Below are positions 34,258 through 44,271 of a DNA stretch of 64,000 nucleotides, piece after piece (the stretch's first letter is position 1; the number at the start of each line of letters is the position of its first letter). The notes under the pieces were generated by a model. That model did no database searches. It saw only the letters and a list, made by a program, of their open reading frames with translations, and was not told the DNA's origin. The position numbers and the translations under genes were made by a program. Origin of the DNA: Flavobacterium collinsii (GTDB lineage Bacteria; Bacteroidota; Bacteroidia; Flavobacteriales; Flavobacteriaceae); contig NZ_CADCST010000098.1 in the NCBI RefSeq assembly GCF_902804485.1, positions 1 through 64,000 of the forward strand, in the 5' to 3' direction.

Positions 34258-34294
34258 AAAAAACCCGACAGATTTTCAAAAATCTGTCGGGTTT
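34258..34294 (-). terminator. intrinsic terminator of valS
   Basis: AAACCCGACAGATT / AATCTGTCGGGTTT stem. On the minus strand it is followed by six T, as expected for termination of the valS transcript; the + side has only three T, so it is weaker for the GyrI-like gene. Confidence 0.85.
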
Positions 34295-34316
34295 AAATAT
34301 ATAATCGTAAAGCTAA

Positions 34317-36950
34317 CTATTTCAATCCGGCAATACTTTGCTCGATTGTAGCAATTTTTGCCAAAGCATCAGCTTCTTTTTGTTTTTCATTAGCCAAAAC
34401 TTTCTCAGGTGCTCCGGCAACAAATTTCTCGTTCGATAATTTCGCCTGAACAGATTTTAAGAAACCTTGGGTATATACCAACTCTGCAGTCAGTTTAGCA
34501 ATCTCAGCTTCAACATCAATACTTCCGGTAATCGGAATAAAATATTCATTTGATTTTACACGGAAAGACAATGCTCCGTCTACTTTAGCTGTAACATATT
34601 CGAAAGCTGAAATGTTCCCTAACTTCGTAACGATAGAGTCAAAATACGTTGTGATATTCTCACTGTTGATTGCTTTCAATTCGATCGCATCTTTAAACGG
34701 AATATTTTTATCTTTTCTGATCGTTCTGATTCCTGAAATCACTTCGATAGTACTATCAAAATCAGAGATTAAACTCCCGTTGAAAGGTTTTAATTCCGGC
34801 CAGGTCGAAACAATTAAAGCTTCTTCCGGGGTTCTGTCTGCAATTAAGTGCCAAATTTCTTCTGTTAAGAAAGGCATAAATGGATGAAGTAACTTCAAAT
34901 TACTTTCTAACATTTCGATTGCTTTATCAAACGTTGTTTTATCAATTGGTTGTTGGTACGCGGGTTTAATCATTTCTAGGAACCACGAACAGAAATCATC
35001 CCAAACCAATTTGTAAATAGCCATCAATGAATCTGAAATTCTGTATTTCTCAAAATTATCTTCAATATCAACTAAAGTCTGCTGCAATTTTGCTTCATAC
35101 CATTCGATAGCTACTTTTGATGATTCCGGTTGTGGAATAGTTTCAGAAACTTCCCATCCTTTGATTAATTTAAAAGCGTTCCAGATTTTGTTTGAAAATG
35201 CTTTCCCCTGATTGCATAATTCTTCATCAAACATAATATCGTTTCCGGCAGAAGCACTCAAAAGCAATCCTACACGAACTCCATCGGCACTGAATTTATC
35301 GATCAAATCTAACGGATCAGGAGAATTTCCTAATGATTTAGACATTTTACGACGTTGTTTATCACGAACCAAACCGGTTAAATACACATTTGTAAATGGT
35401 TTTTCACCTGCGTACTCGTAACCTGCAATGATCATTCTGGCAACCCAGAAAAATAAAATATCCGGACCTGTAACCAAGTCATTTGTTGGATAGTAATATT
35501 TATAATCTGCACTTTCCGGGTCCATAATTCCACCAAAAACTGACATTGGCCAAAGCCATGATGAAAACCAGGTATCTAAGGCGTCAACATCTTGTCTTAA
35601 GTCAGATGTTGTCAGTAAGTTGTTGAATGTTCTTTCTTGAGCCAATTTTAAAGCATCTTCGATATTCTCAGCCACTACGAAATCTTCTTTTCCGTCTCCA
35701 TAATAATAAGCCGGAATTTGTTGTCCCCACCATAGTTGACGAGAAATATTCCAATCACGAATATTGTTTAGCCAGTGTGCATAAGTATTTTCAAAACGTT
35801 TTGGATGTAATTTAATATCTCCGGTTTCTAAAACTGATTTAATTGCCGGTTTTACCAAATCTTCCATTTTCAAAAACCATTGATCAGATAATCTTGGTTC
35901 GATTACCGCTTTGGTTCTTTCGGAAGTTCCAACTTTATTCAAATGGATTTCAGTCTTTGCCAAAGCTCCAGTCTCTTCTAATTCTTTTGCAATTTCGCTA
36001 CGAACCACAAAACGATCTTTTCCCTGATAATGCAAACCGAAACTATTTAATGTAGCATCTTCGTTAAAAATATCAACAATTTCAAGATTGTGCTTCTCTC
36101 CTAACGTTTTGTCATTCATATCGTGTGCCGGAGTTACTTTCAAACATCCGGTTCCGAATTCAACATCAACATACTCATCTTCGATAATCGGAATAACTCT
36201 TCCGCAAATTGGAACAATGGCCCTTTTACCTTTTAAATGTGTAAAACGCTCATCGTTTGGATTAATACAGATTGCAGTATCTCCAAAAATAGTTTCCGGA
36301 CGCGTTGTTGCAATCGTCAGAAAATCTTCTGAACCTTCAATTTTATACTTTAAGAAAAATAATTTTCCTTGTTGTTCTTCGTAAATAACCTCTTCGTCAG
36401 ATAAAGTTGTTTTAGCTTCCGGATCCCAGTTTACCATTCGGTATCCTCTGTAAATTAATCCTTTATTGTATAAATCGACAAACGATTTAATTACAGAAGC
36501 TGACATATCAGGATCCATTGTAAATTTAGTACGTTCCCAATCGCATGAAGCTCCTAATTTTTTAAGCTGCTCTAAGATTACACCACCGTATTTATCTGTC
36601 CATTCCCAGGCGTGTGCCAAAAACTCTTCACGGGTTAAATCATTTTTATTGATTCCTTCTGCTTTTAGTTTCTGTACTACTTTTGCTTCTGTTGCAATCG
36701 AAGCATGATCCGTTCCCGGAACCCAGCAGGCATTAAAACCTTTAAGACGTGCTCTACGAATTAAAACATCCTGAATAGTATTGTTCAGCATATGCCCCAT
36801 GTGAAGGACTCCTGTGACGTTTGGTGGCGGAATTACAATTGTATATGGTGTTCTGTGATCAGGTTCTGAATGAAAATAGTTGTTCTTCATCCAGTAATCA
36901 TACCATTTGTTCTCGATCGTCTTAGCGTCAAATTGTGCTGGAATTGTCAT
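34317..36950 (-). CDS. valS: valine--tRNA ligase
   Basis: 877 aa class I synthetase. The HIGH box is H50-M-G-H53 within PPPNVTGVLHMGHMLNNT; the KMSKS box is KMSKSLGN around residue 535. The editing (CP1) domain contains TTRPETIFGDTAICINP, the Thr-rich motif that hydrolyses Thr-tRNA(Val). The tail is the ValRS coiled-coil arm (VEAEIAKLTAELVYTQGFLKSVQAKL). Length and order match the family. It charges tRNA(Val) in the cytosol. It is a lone gene with its own terminator; the 270-base upstream region has repeats of GTTTAATCGTT. Confidence 0.97.
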   Translation of the reverse strand: MTIPAQFDAKTIENKWYDYWMKNNYFHSEPDHRTPYTIVIPPPNVTGVLHMGHMLNNTIQDVLIRRARLKGFNACWVPGTDHASIATEAKVVQKLKAEGINKNDLTREEFLAHAWEWTDKYGGVILEQLKKLGASCDWERTKFTMDPDMSASVIKSFVDLYNKGLIYRGYRMVNWDPEAKTTLSDEEVIYEEQQGKLFFLKYKIEGSEDFLTIATTRPETIFGDTAICINPNDERFTHLKGKRAIVPICGRVIPIIEDEYVDVEFGTGCLKVTPAHDMNDKTLGEKHNLEIVDIFNEDATLNSFGLHYQGKDRFVVRSEIAKELEETGALAKTEIHLNKVGTSERTKAVIEPRLSDQWFLKMEDLVKPAIKSVLETGDIKLHPKRFENTYAHWLNNIRDWNISRQLWWGQQIPAYYYGDGKEDFVVAENIEDALKLAQERTFNNLLTTSDLRQDVDALDTWFSSWLWPMSVFGGIMDPESADYKYYYPTNDLVTGPDILFFWVARMIIAGYEYAGEKPFTNVYLTGLVRDKQRRKMSKSLGNSPDPLDLIDKFSADGVRVGLLLSASAGNDIMFDEELCNQGKAFSNKIWNAFKLIKGWEVSETIPQPESSKVAIEWYEAKLQQTLVDIEDNFEKYRISDSLMAIYKLVWDDFCSWFLEMIKPAYQQPIDKTTFDKAIEMLESNLKLLHPFMPFLTEEIWHLIADRTPEEALIVSTWPELKPFNGSLISDFDSTIEVISGIRTIRKDKNIPFKDAIELKAINSENITTYFDSIVTKLGNISAFEYVTAKVDGALSFRVKSNEYFIPITGSIDVEAEIAKLTAELVYTQGFLKSVQAKLSNEKFVAGAPEKVLANEKQKEADALAKIATIEQSIAGLK

Positions 36951-36960
36951 TTACTAGGGT

Positions 36961-37091
36961 TGTTTAATCGTTAATTTGCTTATTTGTTTAATCGTTATTC
37001 GTGTATTTGTTTAATCGTTTTTTACTACAATCACAGCTTTCGCTAATCCTCAATCGATTAAACTGTTAGAACGATTAAACAATTAAACAGA
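36961..37091. repeat. GTTTAATCGTT-type dispersed palindromic repeat, site 1
   Basis: Three copies of TGTTTAATCGTT (from 36961, 36985 and 37009) face an inverted ACGATTAAACAATTAAACAG block at 37071-37090. The last part, AACAATTAAACAGAAAA, is identical to the end of the element at 47795-47885. It lies between valS and the DUF1573 gene. Confidence 0.6.
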
Positions 37092-37223
37092 AAAACTGGT
37101 TCAATTTTTGTAATCATTACTGACAGCAAAAGTAAATAATTAAGTACACTATAAAAAGCGAATTAATAATTTGTGTGTTAATTAAAAGAATGTATATTTA
37201 CTTACAACTTAAAAAAATTTCAA

Positions 37224-37604
37224 ATGAAAAATGTAGCCTCTTTTATTGCAGTCGTATTGTTTAGCACAATAAGTTATGCACAAAACGGCCCAAAAATTGA
37301 ATTTGCAGCCCAAGACAATACAATTGATTATGGAAAAATTTCAAAAAGTGACAACGGAGTTAGATCTTTTGAATTTACCAACACAGGTGACGCACCACTT
37401 TTAATTACCGGAGCAGAATCTACCGTAAGTTCGATAGTTGTTACTAAACCCGCAGCAGCAATTATGCCTGGTAAAACCGGTAAAATTGATGTAAAATACA
37501 ACATGGTTTCCGGTCCGATCCGTAAAACAATTACTGTTGAAACCAATGCCGTAAACTATCCTGACGGTAGAGTAGCCTTAAAAATTAAAGGTGAAGTTTT
37601 ATAA
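37224..37604 (+). CDS. DUF1573 protein
   Basis: 126 aa. A signal peptide 1-19 (LFSTISYAQ) is followed by one Ig-like DUF1573 domain: IDYGKISKSDNGVRSFEFTNTGDAPLLITGAESTVSS, which is the family pattern of strand, F-x-N-T-G and L-x-I. Such periplasmic proteins are abundant in Bacteroidota and have no established function; binding or scaffold roles are assumed. It is transcribed alone and followed by a good terminator. Confidence 0.88.
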   Translation: MKNVASFIAVVLFSTISYAQNGPKIEFAAQDNTIDYGKISKSDNGVRSFEFTNTGDAPLLITGAESTVSSIVVTKPAAAIMPGKTGKIDVKYNMVSGPIRKTITVETNAVNYPDGRVALKIKGEVL

Positions 37605-37628
37605 AAAAATAAGATCTAAAAAATAGCA

Positions 37629-37662
37629 AAGCCGTTTCTAATTAAAGAAACGGCTTTTTTTA
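37629..37662 (+). terminator. intrinsic terminator after the DUF1573 gene
   Basis: AAGCCGTTTCT / AGAAACGGCTT stem followed by TTTTTT. Confidence 0.85.
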
Positions 37663-37676
37663 TCTGCTTTAGCCTA

Positions 37677-37712
37677 AATCCGACAAGTTCTTAAAACTGT
37701 CGGATTTGTTTT
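37677..37712 (-). terminator. hairpin after the 37722 lipoprotein gene
   Basis: AATCCGACAAGTT / AACTGTCGGATT stem (two imperfections) between two convergent genes. The T-run is weak on both strands. Confidence 0.55.
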
Positions 37713-37721
37713 GAGTGGCTA

Positions 37722-38225
37722 TTATTTTTTTTCAGCACATTCTGCAGCATCAAATTTATATTTCACACGGTCAAAATCGATAGGTTTGTCTTTTACCAGA
37801 TAAGTCACTCCCATACTAATCTGCATGGTTCCGTTACCCAAAATAAGTTTTTTATCTTTCTTTAAAAATGCCATTGGATTTTTAAAAGTTTTACTATTGT
37901 TTGTAACCTCTTTAAAAGTATAGTCTGCAAATAAAGTATCTCCATGAAACTCTCCCGCAAGTTCACCAACTCTTTCAGCTGCTCCGTAAACTTTCATAGA
38001 CATAGTACCATTTAATTTTCCGTTTTTTAATGTGTTTAATTTTAAATCGATTGTATCTTTTTCATAGATAGCTTTATAACATTCTGTACTTACGATGGTT
38101 TCAGCAGCCACTTTAGCTGCTTCGGCCGCTTTCTGATTTTCATTGTCTTTACAGCTTTGAAGTCCGATACAAGTCACAAGCAAGCAGGATACCACTAGGT
38201 TTTTCATAATTATTTTTTTAGTCAT
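37722..38225 (-). CDS. hypothetical lipoprotein, 167 aa
   Basis: A signal peptide with lipobox IGLQSC (lipid on Cys25, numbering from the ATG at 38225; an ATG at 38207 is also plausible) precedes KDNENQKAAEAAKVAAETI, an Ala-rich linker. The mature domain (YEKDTIDLKLNTLKNGKLNGTMSMKV...) is a beta-barrel-like fold with GNGTMQISMG near the end. I do not recognise a named family. It is probably in the outer-membrane periplasmic face. It is a single gene with a hairpin at its 3' end. Confidence 0.72.
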   Translation of the reverse strand: MTKKIIMKNLVVSCLLVTCIGLQSCKDNENQKAAEAAKVAAETIVSTECYKAIYEKDTIDLKLNTLKNGKLNGTMSMKVYGAAERVGELAGEFHGDTLFADYTFKEVTNNSKTFKNPMAFLKKDKKLILGNGTMQISMGVTYLVKDKPIDFDRVKYKFDAAECAEKK

Positions 38226-38251
38226 TGTTATTCTATAAAATTAAATAAAAA

Positions 38252-38273
38252 AGAAGCCAAAAAAAAGGCTTCT
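38252..38273 (-). terminator. terminator of the gliding/T9SS-like operon
   Basis: AGAAGCC / GGCTTCT stem with an A8 loop, followed on the minus strand by TTTTTT. It lies about 70 bases after the end of the OmpA-family gene. Confidence 0.75.
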
Positions 38274-38345
38274 AAATTAAAATTTCAACCATAATAGCAA
38301 AATCGAAAGGTTTAAGAACCTACGGGTCTGGCAAAACTACTCCAT

Positions 38346-40520
38346 TTATAAATTCTTAATTACAAATTCACTTCTTCTGTTCAATTCGTGTTCTTCTTCC
38401 GAACAGGCTTCATCAGGCTGGCATTTTATTATAGGTATAGATTCGCCGTATCCTTTAGCCACTATTCTTTTAGCATTAATACCCGAATCTATTATAAAAT
38501 CTCTGGTCGAACTGGCTCTTTTTTGAGACAAATTTGCATTAAACTTTTCATTACCTCTTGAATCGGTATGCGATCCTATTTCGATTTCCATGTCGGGATA
38601 TTTCTTCATTAATTCTACCACACGACCCAATACTACTTTAGATTCTTTTCGGATGTACCATAAATTATAATCAAAGTAAATCGGATCTGTTTTAATAATT
38701 AATCTTCCTTTATTGTCTTTTACTACATCTTTTTCCTGCGCAATAATTTGAGCTGTTTTTTCTTTCTTTCTGATTTCTCCTGCTACAATTTCTTCGGCTT
38801 TTGCTTTTTTATCTGCTTCTTTTAAAGCAATAACAGCCAAAGCTTCTTTTTCTTTTCTTCGTTTCGTTTCAATTTCCTCCTCCTTCTTTTTACTTTCTGC
38901 AATTTGCAACTCTTCTTTCTTTTTTGTTTCCGCAATTATAATTTCTTCTTGTTTTAGTACTTCCAAAGATTTTAATGCCATCGACGCATCATGACTTGCA
39001 TCTCTGATAACTCCCGAAGACACTGTTCTCGATTCGCTTGTATACCCATCCTTAGTGCCCAAAACTGTAAATGCACTTTCACAAACAACTGTAAAACTAA
39101 ATTTTCCATCTGCGCCAGTTGTCGTTGTACTCAGAATCTTTAGATCTGAATCCTTCAAACGTACAACTGCATTTTCTAAAGGCAATTTTGTATCAATATC
39201 CGTAATGATTCCCGCAATAAATTGTTTACAATCTTCTACTATTAAATCTTTGATTTCTTTAATTTGATAAATATCATCACTCCCTTTTCCTCCTTCTCTG
39301 TTGGATGCAAAATAACCTTCTTTAGTATTGGAATCAATATTAAATGAAAAGTCATCCCCGTTTGAATTCAAAGGCAAACCAACATTTACAGGCTTACTGT
39401 ACTCATATCCCTTAATTTCTGAAACAAAAACATCCAATGACCCATAACCTAAATGTCCATCAGACGAGAAATAGAGCTTTTGATCGTTTGAAACAAAAGG
39501 AAACTGCTCTCTTTTATCTGTATTAATTGTAGAACCTAAATTTCGGGGGGTATCAAATGCTCCCTTATTAATATTGACTGAATAGATATCAAACGAACCT
39601 AAAGTTCCTGGCATATCTGATGCAAAATACAATACTTTTTCATCAGCACTTAAGGCCGGATGCTCTGTGGAATATTCAGAGCTATTGAATGGAAGCGATT
39701 CTATATTGATCCATTTTCCTTCAACCAGTTCGGCTTTAAAGATTTGAAGATTCGAAATTTTCTGATCGTTTGTTTTTTTGCTTTTGTTCTTCGAATTGTT
39801 TCGTGTAAAGTAGATCGTTTTACCGTCTTTTGTAAAAACTGCGTTGGCCTCGTGCATACCGGTTTTTAGTTCTTTAGCAAAATAATGTACAATAGAATCA
39901 ACCGAATTGCTATTTTTTAAAGGAATCGTAACCAGATTCAAATACGTTTCATTGTCCCATTTAAACTTCTTATCAAGCAATCCCGGTTTTAACTTTACTC
40001 CCGCAAAAACCAGATTATCATTATATTTCACGGCTCCAAACTCTGAATTAGGCGTATTGACCGCCAGATTTTTAAGATCATAGCGTTTCCCTATTGCAGA
40101 AACATTTTCTAAAATTTTAAGCTCTTTTTCAAAATTAGAAACAGCATCACTAACACCAGATTTTGCATAATATTCCTTTAAAGCTAAATTCGCATCCTCA
40201 TAACTATTGCTTGCTTTTAAAGTCTGTGCGTATCTAAAATAATAATTCCGATCTAAATCATTATTGTAATTTTGAATCAAAAGCCTGTAGTAACGCTGTG
40301 CTTTTATCAAATCGTTGGTATAAAAATAAGAGTCCGCCAAGTTTTTTATCACTTCCTGGGAAGGTTTGTTTTCTGCTAACTTCTCATATAGCGTAATGGC
40401 TTCACTGTAATAAGTTTTATCAAAAAAACGTTTGGCTCTTACCAATTCAAAATCCTGAGCATTTATAAACTGTATTGAAAATACGAATACAATAACAAGT
40501 AGTTTTTTCATATTTTTCAT
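38346..40520 (-). CDS. OmpA-family protein with TPR, PD40 and coiled coil
   Basis: 724 aa from the ATG at 40520, one base after the stop codon of the PorP/SprF gene. Signal peptide ends near FINAQ. An N-terminal TPR-like region (ITLYEKLAENKPSQEVIKNLADSY) is followed by WD40/PD40 beta-propeller repeats (YFASDMPGTLGSFDIYS; YFSSDGHLGYGSLDVFVS), a carboxypeptidase-regulatory-like domain, and a Lys/Glu coiled coil (560-600). The C-terminal OmpA domain has IGSHTDSRGNEKFNANLSQKRA, the peptidoglycan-binding signature. It anchors an envelope complex to the cell wall. The adhesin, PorP/SprF and this protein form the standard gliding/type IX accessory cassette. Confidence 0.9.
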   Translation of the reverse strand: MKNMKKLLVIVFVFSIQFINAQDFELVRAKRFFDKTYYSEAITLYEKLAENKPSQEVIKNLADSYFYTNDLIKAQRYYRLLIQNYNNDLDRNYYFRYAQTLKASNSYEDANLALKEYYAKSGVSDAVSNFEKELKILENVSAIGKRYDLKNLAVNTPNSEFGAVKYNDNLVFAGVKLKPGLLDKKFKWDNETYLNLVTIPLKNSNSVDSIVHYFAKELKTGMHEANAVFTKDGKTIYFTRNNSKNKSKKTNDQKISNLQIFKAELVEGKWINIESLPFNSSEYSTEHPALSADEKVLYFASDMPGTLGSFDIYSVNINKGAFDTPRNLGSTINTDKREQFPFVSNDQKLYFSSDGHLGYGSLDVFVSEIKGYEYSKPVNVGLPLNSNGDDFSFNIDSNTKEGYFASNREGGKGSDDIYQIKEIKDLIVEDCKQFIAGIITDIDTKLPLENAVVRLKDSDLKILSTTTTGADGKFSFTVVCESAFTVLGTKDGYTSESRTVSSGVIRDASHDASMALKSLEVLKQEEIIIAETKKKEELQIAESKKKEEEIETKRRKEKEALAVIALKEADKKAKAEEIVAGEIRKKEKTAQIIAQEKDVVKDNKGRLIIKTDPIYFDYNLWYIRKESKVVLGRVVELMKKYPDMEIEIGSHTDSRGNEKFNANLSQKRASSTRDFIIDSGINAKRIVAKGYGESIPIIKCQPDEACSEEEHELNRRSEFVIKNL

Positions 40521-40521
40521 T

Positions 40522-41457
40522 TTAAAAGAATCTTGGAGATTTATCATATCCTTTTCCTAATAGATCTAAATCAAAAAGCAGCATAATTTCGTGTGTGCCA
40601 GAATTAAACCGTCCCAGATTCGACAAAGTATGATCATAAGCATAGCCCACTCTTAAAGTTGGTGTAACATTTACATTCATTAAAGCACTCACCGCATCGT
40701 TTATTCGATAGGCTGCTCCCAATTCAAATTTATTATTGTATAAAACATTCGCTGTCAAATCTACAGAAACAGGTGCTCCCGGGACAAATCGTGACATAAA
40801 AGCGGGTTTCAGTTTTACCTTATCATTGATTTGAAAAACATATCCGGCAGTTAAAAATGTATGAATTACCTCTGATCCGTAAGCATTGATTCCTGATTTC
40901 TCTTCGATATGTTTGTTGCTCAATAAATTTGGCGCGGATAATCCAACATAAAAATTATCTCTGAAATAATAAGCTCCTATTCCAATATTAGGCTTGGTCA
41001 CATTTACATTTTCAGCAAAAGCCAAATCTGTAGCAGCATCTCCGCTTTCTAAAACAAAACCGTTAAAATTAGTCTGGAGAGAGGTAAAACCTGCTTTTAG
41101 TCCAAGCGAAAGCTTATTTTTCCCACCCAAATTTAAGACATAGGCAAAATCCGCGTAAAAATTATTTTCTTTTTTAGCGCCATCACCAATGTCATCTGAA
41201 ACCAATGACAAGCCTACTTCAATTTTATCGCTTAACGCCGTATGTCCAAAAAAAGTAAAAGTCTTGGGTGCTCCAACGGCTCCAACCCATTGCGTTCTGT
41301 ACAATCCTCCAAAATTCATCATTGCAGGAACTCCTGTTGCATAGGCAGGATTTACCACACTCATATTATACATGTAATGAGTATACTCCGGATCCTGCTG
41401 TGCTGAAGCTGATGTGATATAAAAGAGGAAACTTATAAAAAGTAGTACTTTCTTCAT
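40522..41457 (-). CDS. PorP/SprF family type IX membrane protein
   Basis: 311 aa. Signal peptide 1-19 ends SASAQ, then QDPEYTHYMYNMSVVNPAYATG, the unmistakable start of PorP/SprF barrels. The rest is a 14-strand-type beta-barrel ending LLFDLDLLGKGYDKSPRFF. These outer-membrane proteins capture specific type B sorting substrates; the adhesin encoded upstream (41492-44122) carries such a signal. One base separates it from the OmpA-family gene and 34 bases from the adhesin gene, so all three are co-transcribed. Confidence 0.95.
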   Translation of the reverse strand: MKKVLLFISFLFYITSASAQQDPEYTHYMYNMSVVNPAYATGVPAMMNFGGLYRTQWVGAVGAPKTFTFFGHTALSDKIEVGLSLVSDDIGDGAKKENNFYADFAYVLNLGGKNKLSLGLKAGFTSLQTNFNGFVLESGDAATDLAFAENVNVTKPNIGIGAYYFRDNFYVGLSAPNLLSNKHIEEKSGINAYGSEVIHTFLTAGYVFQINDKVKLKPAFMSRFVPGAPVSVDLTANVLYNNKFELGAAYRINDAVSALMNVNVTPTLRVGYAYDHTLSNLGRFNSGTHEIMLLFDLDLLGKGYDKSPRFF

Positions 41458-41491
41458 TTGAAACTTATATTAAATACTATAAAAAAGGAAA

Positions 41492-44122
41492 TTATCTGTT
41501 CAGGTAAAGTCGGCCTTGTTGCGGGCGTCTGTTGTCTTTATTAAAATTAATAACATAAAAATAGACTCCGTTTGGTACGATTCCATCGCCAAAACCTGCT
41601 GCTTCAGAATTTCTTCCATCCCAATTGGGTTTATTTTTATTTCCTTTAAACATAATATTTCCATATCTATTAAAAATTTCAAGAGTATAGTCAGGATATA
41701 AAAAATCTATATCCGGAATCCTGAAAGTATCATTTACATTATCTCCATTTGGCGAAAATCCGTCCGGAATAAAAAAGGCAAATTCTTCCGGATTACAATC
41801 AAATAAAGAAACGGTAACTCCTAAATAATTATCCGAAATACAATTTGTTACGCTCAAAAGATCAAAACCATAATACGTTACTTTGTCTCTAAGTAATGTT
41901 GTCGACGCTAATAAATTTCCATTATTTTCTGCATCATACCAAGCAACAGTCGAAGACACATTGGTTACTTTTGATAAGTCTGCAATAGTAGGATTTTTTA
42001 AACCGCAAAAATTTTCTCCTCCCGGATTTAAAGTTGGAGCCGGTGTATCATTTACCACAATCGAGACTAAAGTCGGCGCAGATATACAATTTGTAACAGA
42101 AGTCTCTCTCACATACAATTGTTCTGATTTTAAAACATAAGTACTGGCCAAGGGCGTCGTTGACGTTGTAGAACTATACCATTTGTACCGAACACCTTGC
42201 GGAGTTAAATTGGCAACTGTCGCTCCTTCCACTTCACAAAATTCCTGTGGACTTATTACCAAAGGAGCATCTGGAATTGTATTTATTATAAAGTCGTCTG
42301 ACACATTAATTAAATCAACATCACAAGACGTAACATTGTTTTTCAAATTACGGGCTATAATTGTTGTAGATCCAGTATTTAAAATCAATTCTGCAGGGAT
42401 AATAAAAGATGCTTTTCCATTTGCAACTGCTAAAACAACAGTTTGCAGTGTCGAAGAATTGCTACCGGAAAGCGTATACAAAAGTGTAGCGTCTATTAAA
42501 TTTCCTAATCCGGAAACAGCAACAGGAACAGCGGCCCCAAAACAAAGATTCTCGACCTGCAAAACAAGAGTTGTTGCGTTGGGTAAAGGATTAATAATTA
42601 AATTCCCCTGAGCATTAGCTACATTAGTACAACCCGTAAAAGTATTCGTGATTTTGATAATGGTTATTGTCGAAACACCACTTTTTATATTGAAGTTTGC
42701 CGGAATTTCAAAACTTGCATTACCTCCCACAGCTGTGATATTTGCAGTTAAGCCCGTTGCAAAATTATCTCCGGTTATATTGTAAACAATATCATAATTA
42801 CCATCTGTTAATTGAATTGCATTTGAAATCTGAACTACCGTTTTTTTATTTTGACAAACAGTATCCGGAATCAACAAAGCTCCTTCTAAATGAGGCAATG
42901 GGTTAATTCTCAAATTATAGGATAAATTATTAACAATATTAGCACAAGATTCTTTACTGGCAGTGGCAACAATATTAGTTACATTAATATTAAATACTCC
43001 AACTTGCTTAAAATAAGATGATTTTACAGGAAAAATTAATTCACCATTTACAAAATTCGCTGTCACTGTTTCACCGCCCGCATTTGGACCGGAAACATTG
43101 AAAGTGACCTTATACTCCCCATTGGGAATAGCTTGTGGTCCTTGTGTAATTTTTGCTAAATAAGTAGCCCTGGAAATCGCATCTTCACAAATATCCGATT
43201 CAACAACAATTTTTGCACCAGTAAAATCAAGCCTTTTTTCCAAAGTAATGCTTATGACCGAAGTTCGATCAGGGCAAATCCGATTATCAGGATATGAAAA
43301 AGCAGTATAAGTATAATTTAAAATTCCCGGGCCATGAGTATTGTATAACTGTTTAAGGTTAACATTATGATCACGTACAGAAGTTAAACCCAAACCTCTC
43401 CATTCCCCTCCAAACTCTTCCCCGGAAAGTAAAGTATGTAAATCTAAGTCGGTATAAGAGTCTAAATCAGTTTCTCCACATAGCAACAAATCCTTAGGCT
43501 TTCCAGGTTCAGGTGCTTTAAAAAAGGTTACCGTGACCTTTACAGACGGTGATATTGGTGAACACGCAGTAACCGCCGGAACCGTATAAGTAAAGTCAAA
43601 CGATCCCTCCAAACCCGCAGTTAATATTGATGAATCTACAATCCGACCTGCAGCATTGGTCCAGGTGCCGTTTGAATGTGGCCGCATTACGGTACTATTA
43701 AACGCACTAAACAAACTAAAAACTTTATCTAAAGTACATACTGTAGCATAAGGAGCAGGAACTCCTGCATATGCGCCAATTGTAAGAGTTACAACAGCTT
43801 TATTATCAACACATCCTGCAACACCTGGAACAGTATACGTATAATGATAAACACCGCCACTACGTATCATTTGTCCATTTAAAATTCCAGTAACAGGATC
43901 CAAACCTCTTAAATTATTATCATCTGTCCAAGTCCCTCCGGGAGTTGGAGTGCCTCCTAACAAGGCAAACAAAGAGATCGACTGATTGATTGGATTCTCA
44001 ATGTTACAAATTACTTTTTGCGCATCGGTACCTGCACACTGGGCCTCAGCTTTTGAAGACCAAACCAATAAGGCAATAAAAAACAATAAAAATTGTAAGA
44101 AATTAGCGTATTTTTTAACCAT
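41492..44122 (-). CDS. gliding-associated surface protein with type B sorting domain
   Basis: 876 aa from ATG 44122 (MVKKYANFLQ); an in-frame ATG at 44227 would put 35 residues before the signal peptide and is unlikely. The signal peptide ends KAEAQ. The body has cysteine-containing beta-sandwich repeats. Two resemble each other: GTWTDDNNLRGLDPVTG and GTWTNAAGRIVDSS. At the C-terminus NGDNVNDTFRIPDIDFLYPDYTL... and IFNRYGNIMFKG plus NGVYFYVINF form the gliding-motility-associated C-terminal domain (type B T9SS signal). It is exported by the type IX system and probably tethered by the PorP/SprF protein next door. Ligand is unknown. Confidence 0.92.
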   Translation of the reverse strand: MVKKYANFLQFLLFFIALLVWSSKAEAQCAGTDAQKVICNIENPINQSISLFALLGGTPTPGGTWTDDNNLRGLDPVTGILNGQMIRSGGVYHYTYTVPGVAGCVDNKAVVTLTIGAYAGVPAPYATVCTLDKVFSLFSAFNSTVMRPHSNGTWTNAAGRIVDSSILTAGLEGSFDFTYTVPAVTACSPISPSVKVTVTFFKAPEPGKPKDLLLCGETDLDSYTDLDLHTLLSGEEFGGEWRGLGLTSVRDHNVNLKQLYNTHGPGILNYTYTAFSYPDNRICPDRTSVISITLEKRLDFTGAKIVVESDICEDAISRATYLAKITQGPQAIPNGEYKVTFNVSGPNAGGETVTANFVNGELIFPVKSSYFKQVGVFNINVTNIVATASKESCANIVNNLSYNLRINPLPHLEGALLIPDTVCQNKKTVVQISNAIQLTDGNYDIVYNITGDNFATGLTANITAVGGNASFEIPANFNIKSGVSTITIIKITNTFTGCTNVANAQGNLIINPLPNATTLVLQVENLCFGAAVPVAVSGLGNLIDATLLYTLSGSNSSTLQTVVLAVANGKASFIIPAELILNTGSTTIIARNLKNNVTSCDVDLINVSDDFIINTIPDAPLVISPQEFCEVEGATVANLTPQGVRYKWYSSTTSTTPLASTYVLKSEQLYVRETSVTNCISAPTLVSIVVNDTPAPTLNPGGENFCGLKNPTIADLSKVTNVSSTVAWYDAENNGNLLASTTLLRDKVTYYGFDLLSVTNCISDNYLGVTVSLFDCNPEEFAFFIPDGFSPNGDNVNDTFRIPDIDFLYPDYTLEIFNRYGNIMFKGNKNKPNWDGRNSEAAGFGDGIVPNGVYFYVINFNKDNRRPQQGRLYLNR

Positions 44123-44271
44123 AAACTCCCAATTATTTTTATACAAACATAACAAAATAATAATGTTTATTAAACACCAAGAGCTTGTTTTAATAATTAA
44201 ATATTTACAAAACATACCTAAGATCAAAATAACAATCCTTAATTGTCTTAAAAAATAGAATTTAACTCCTT

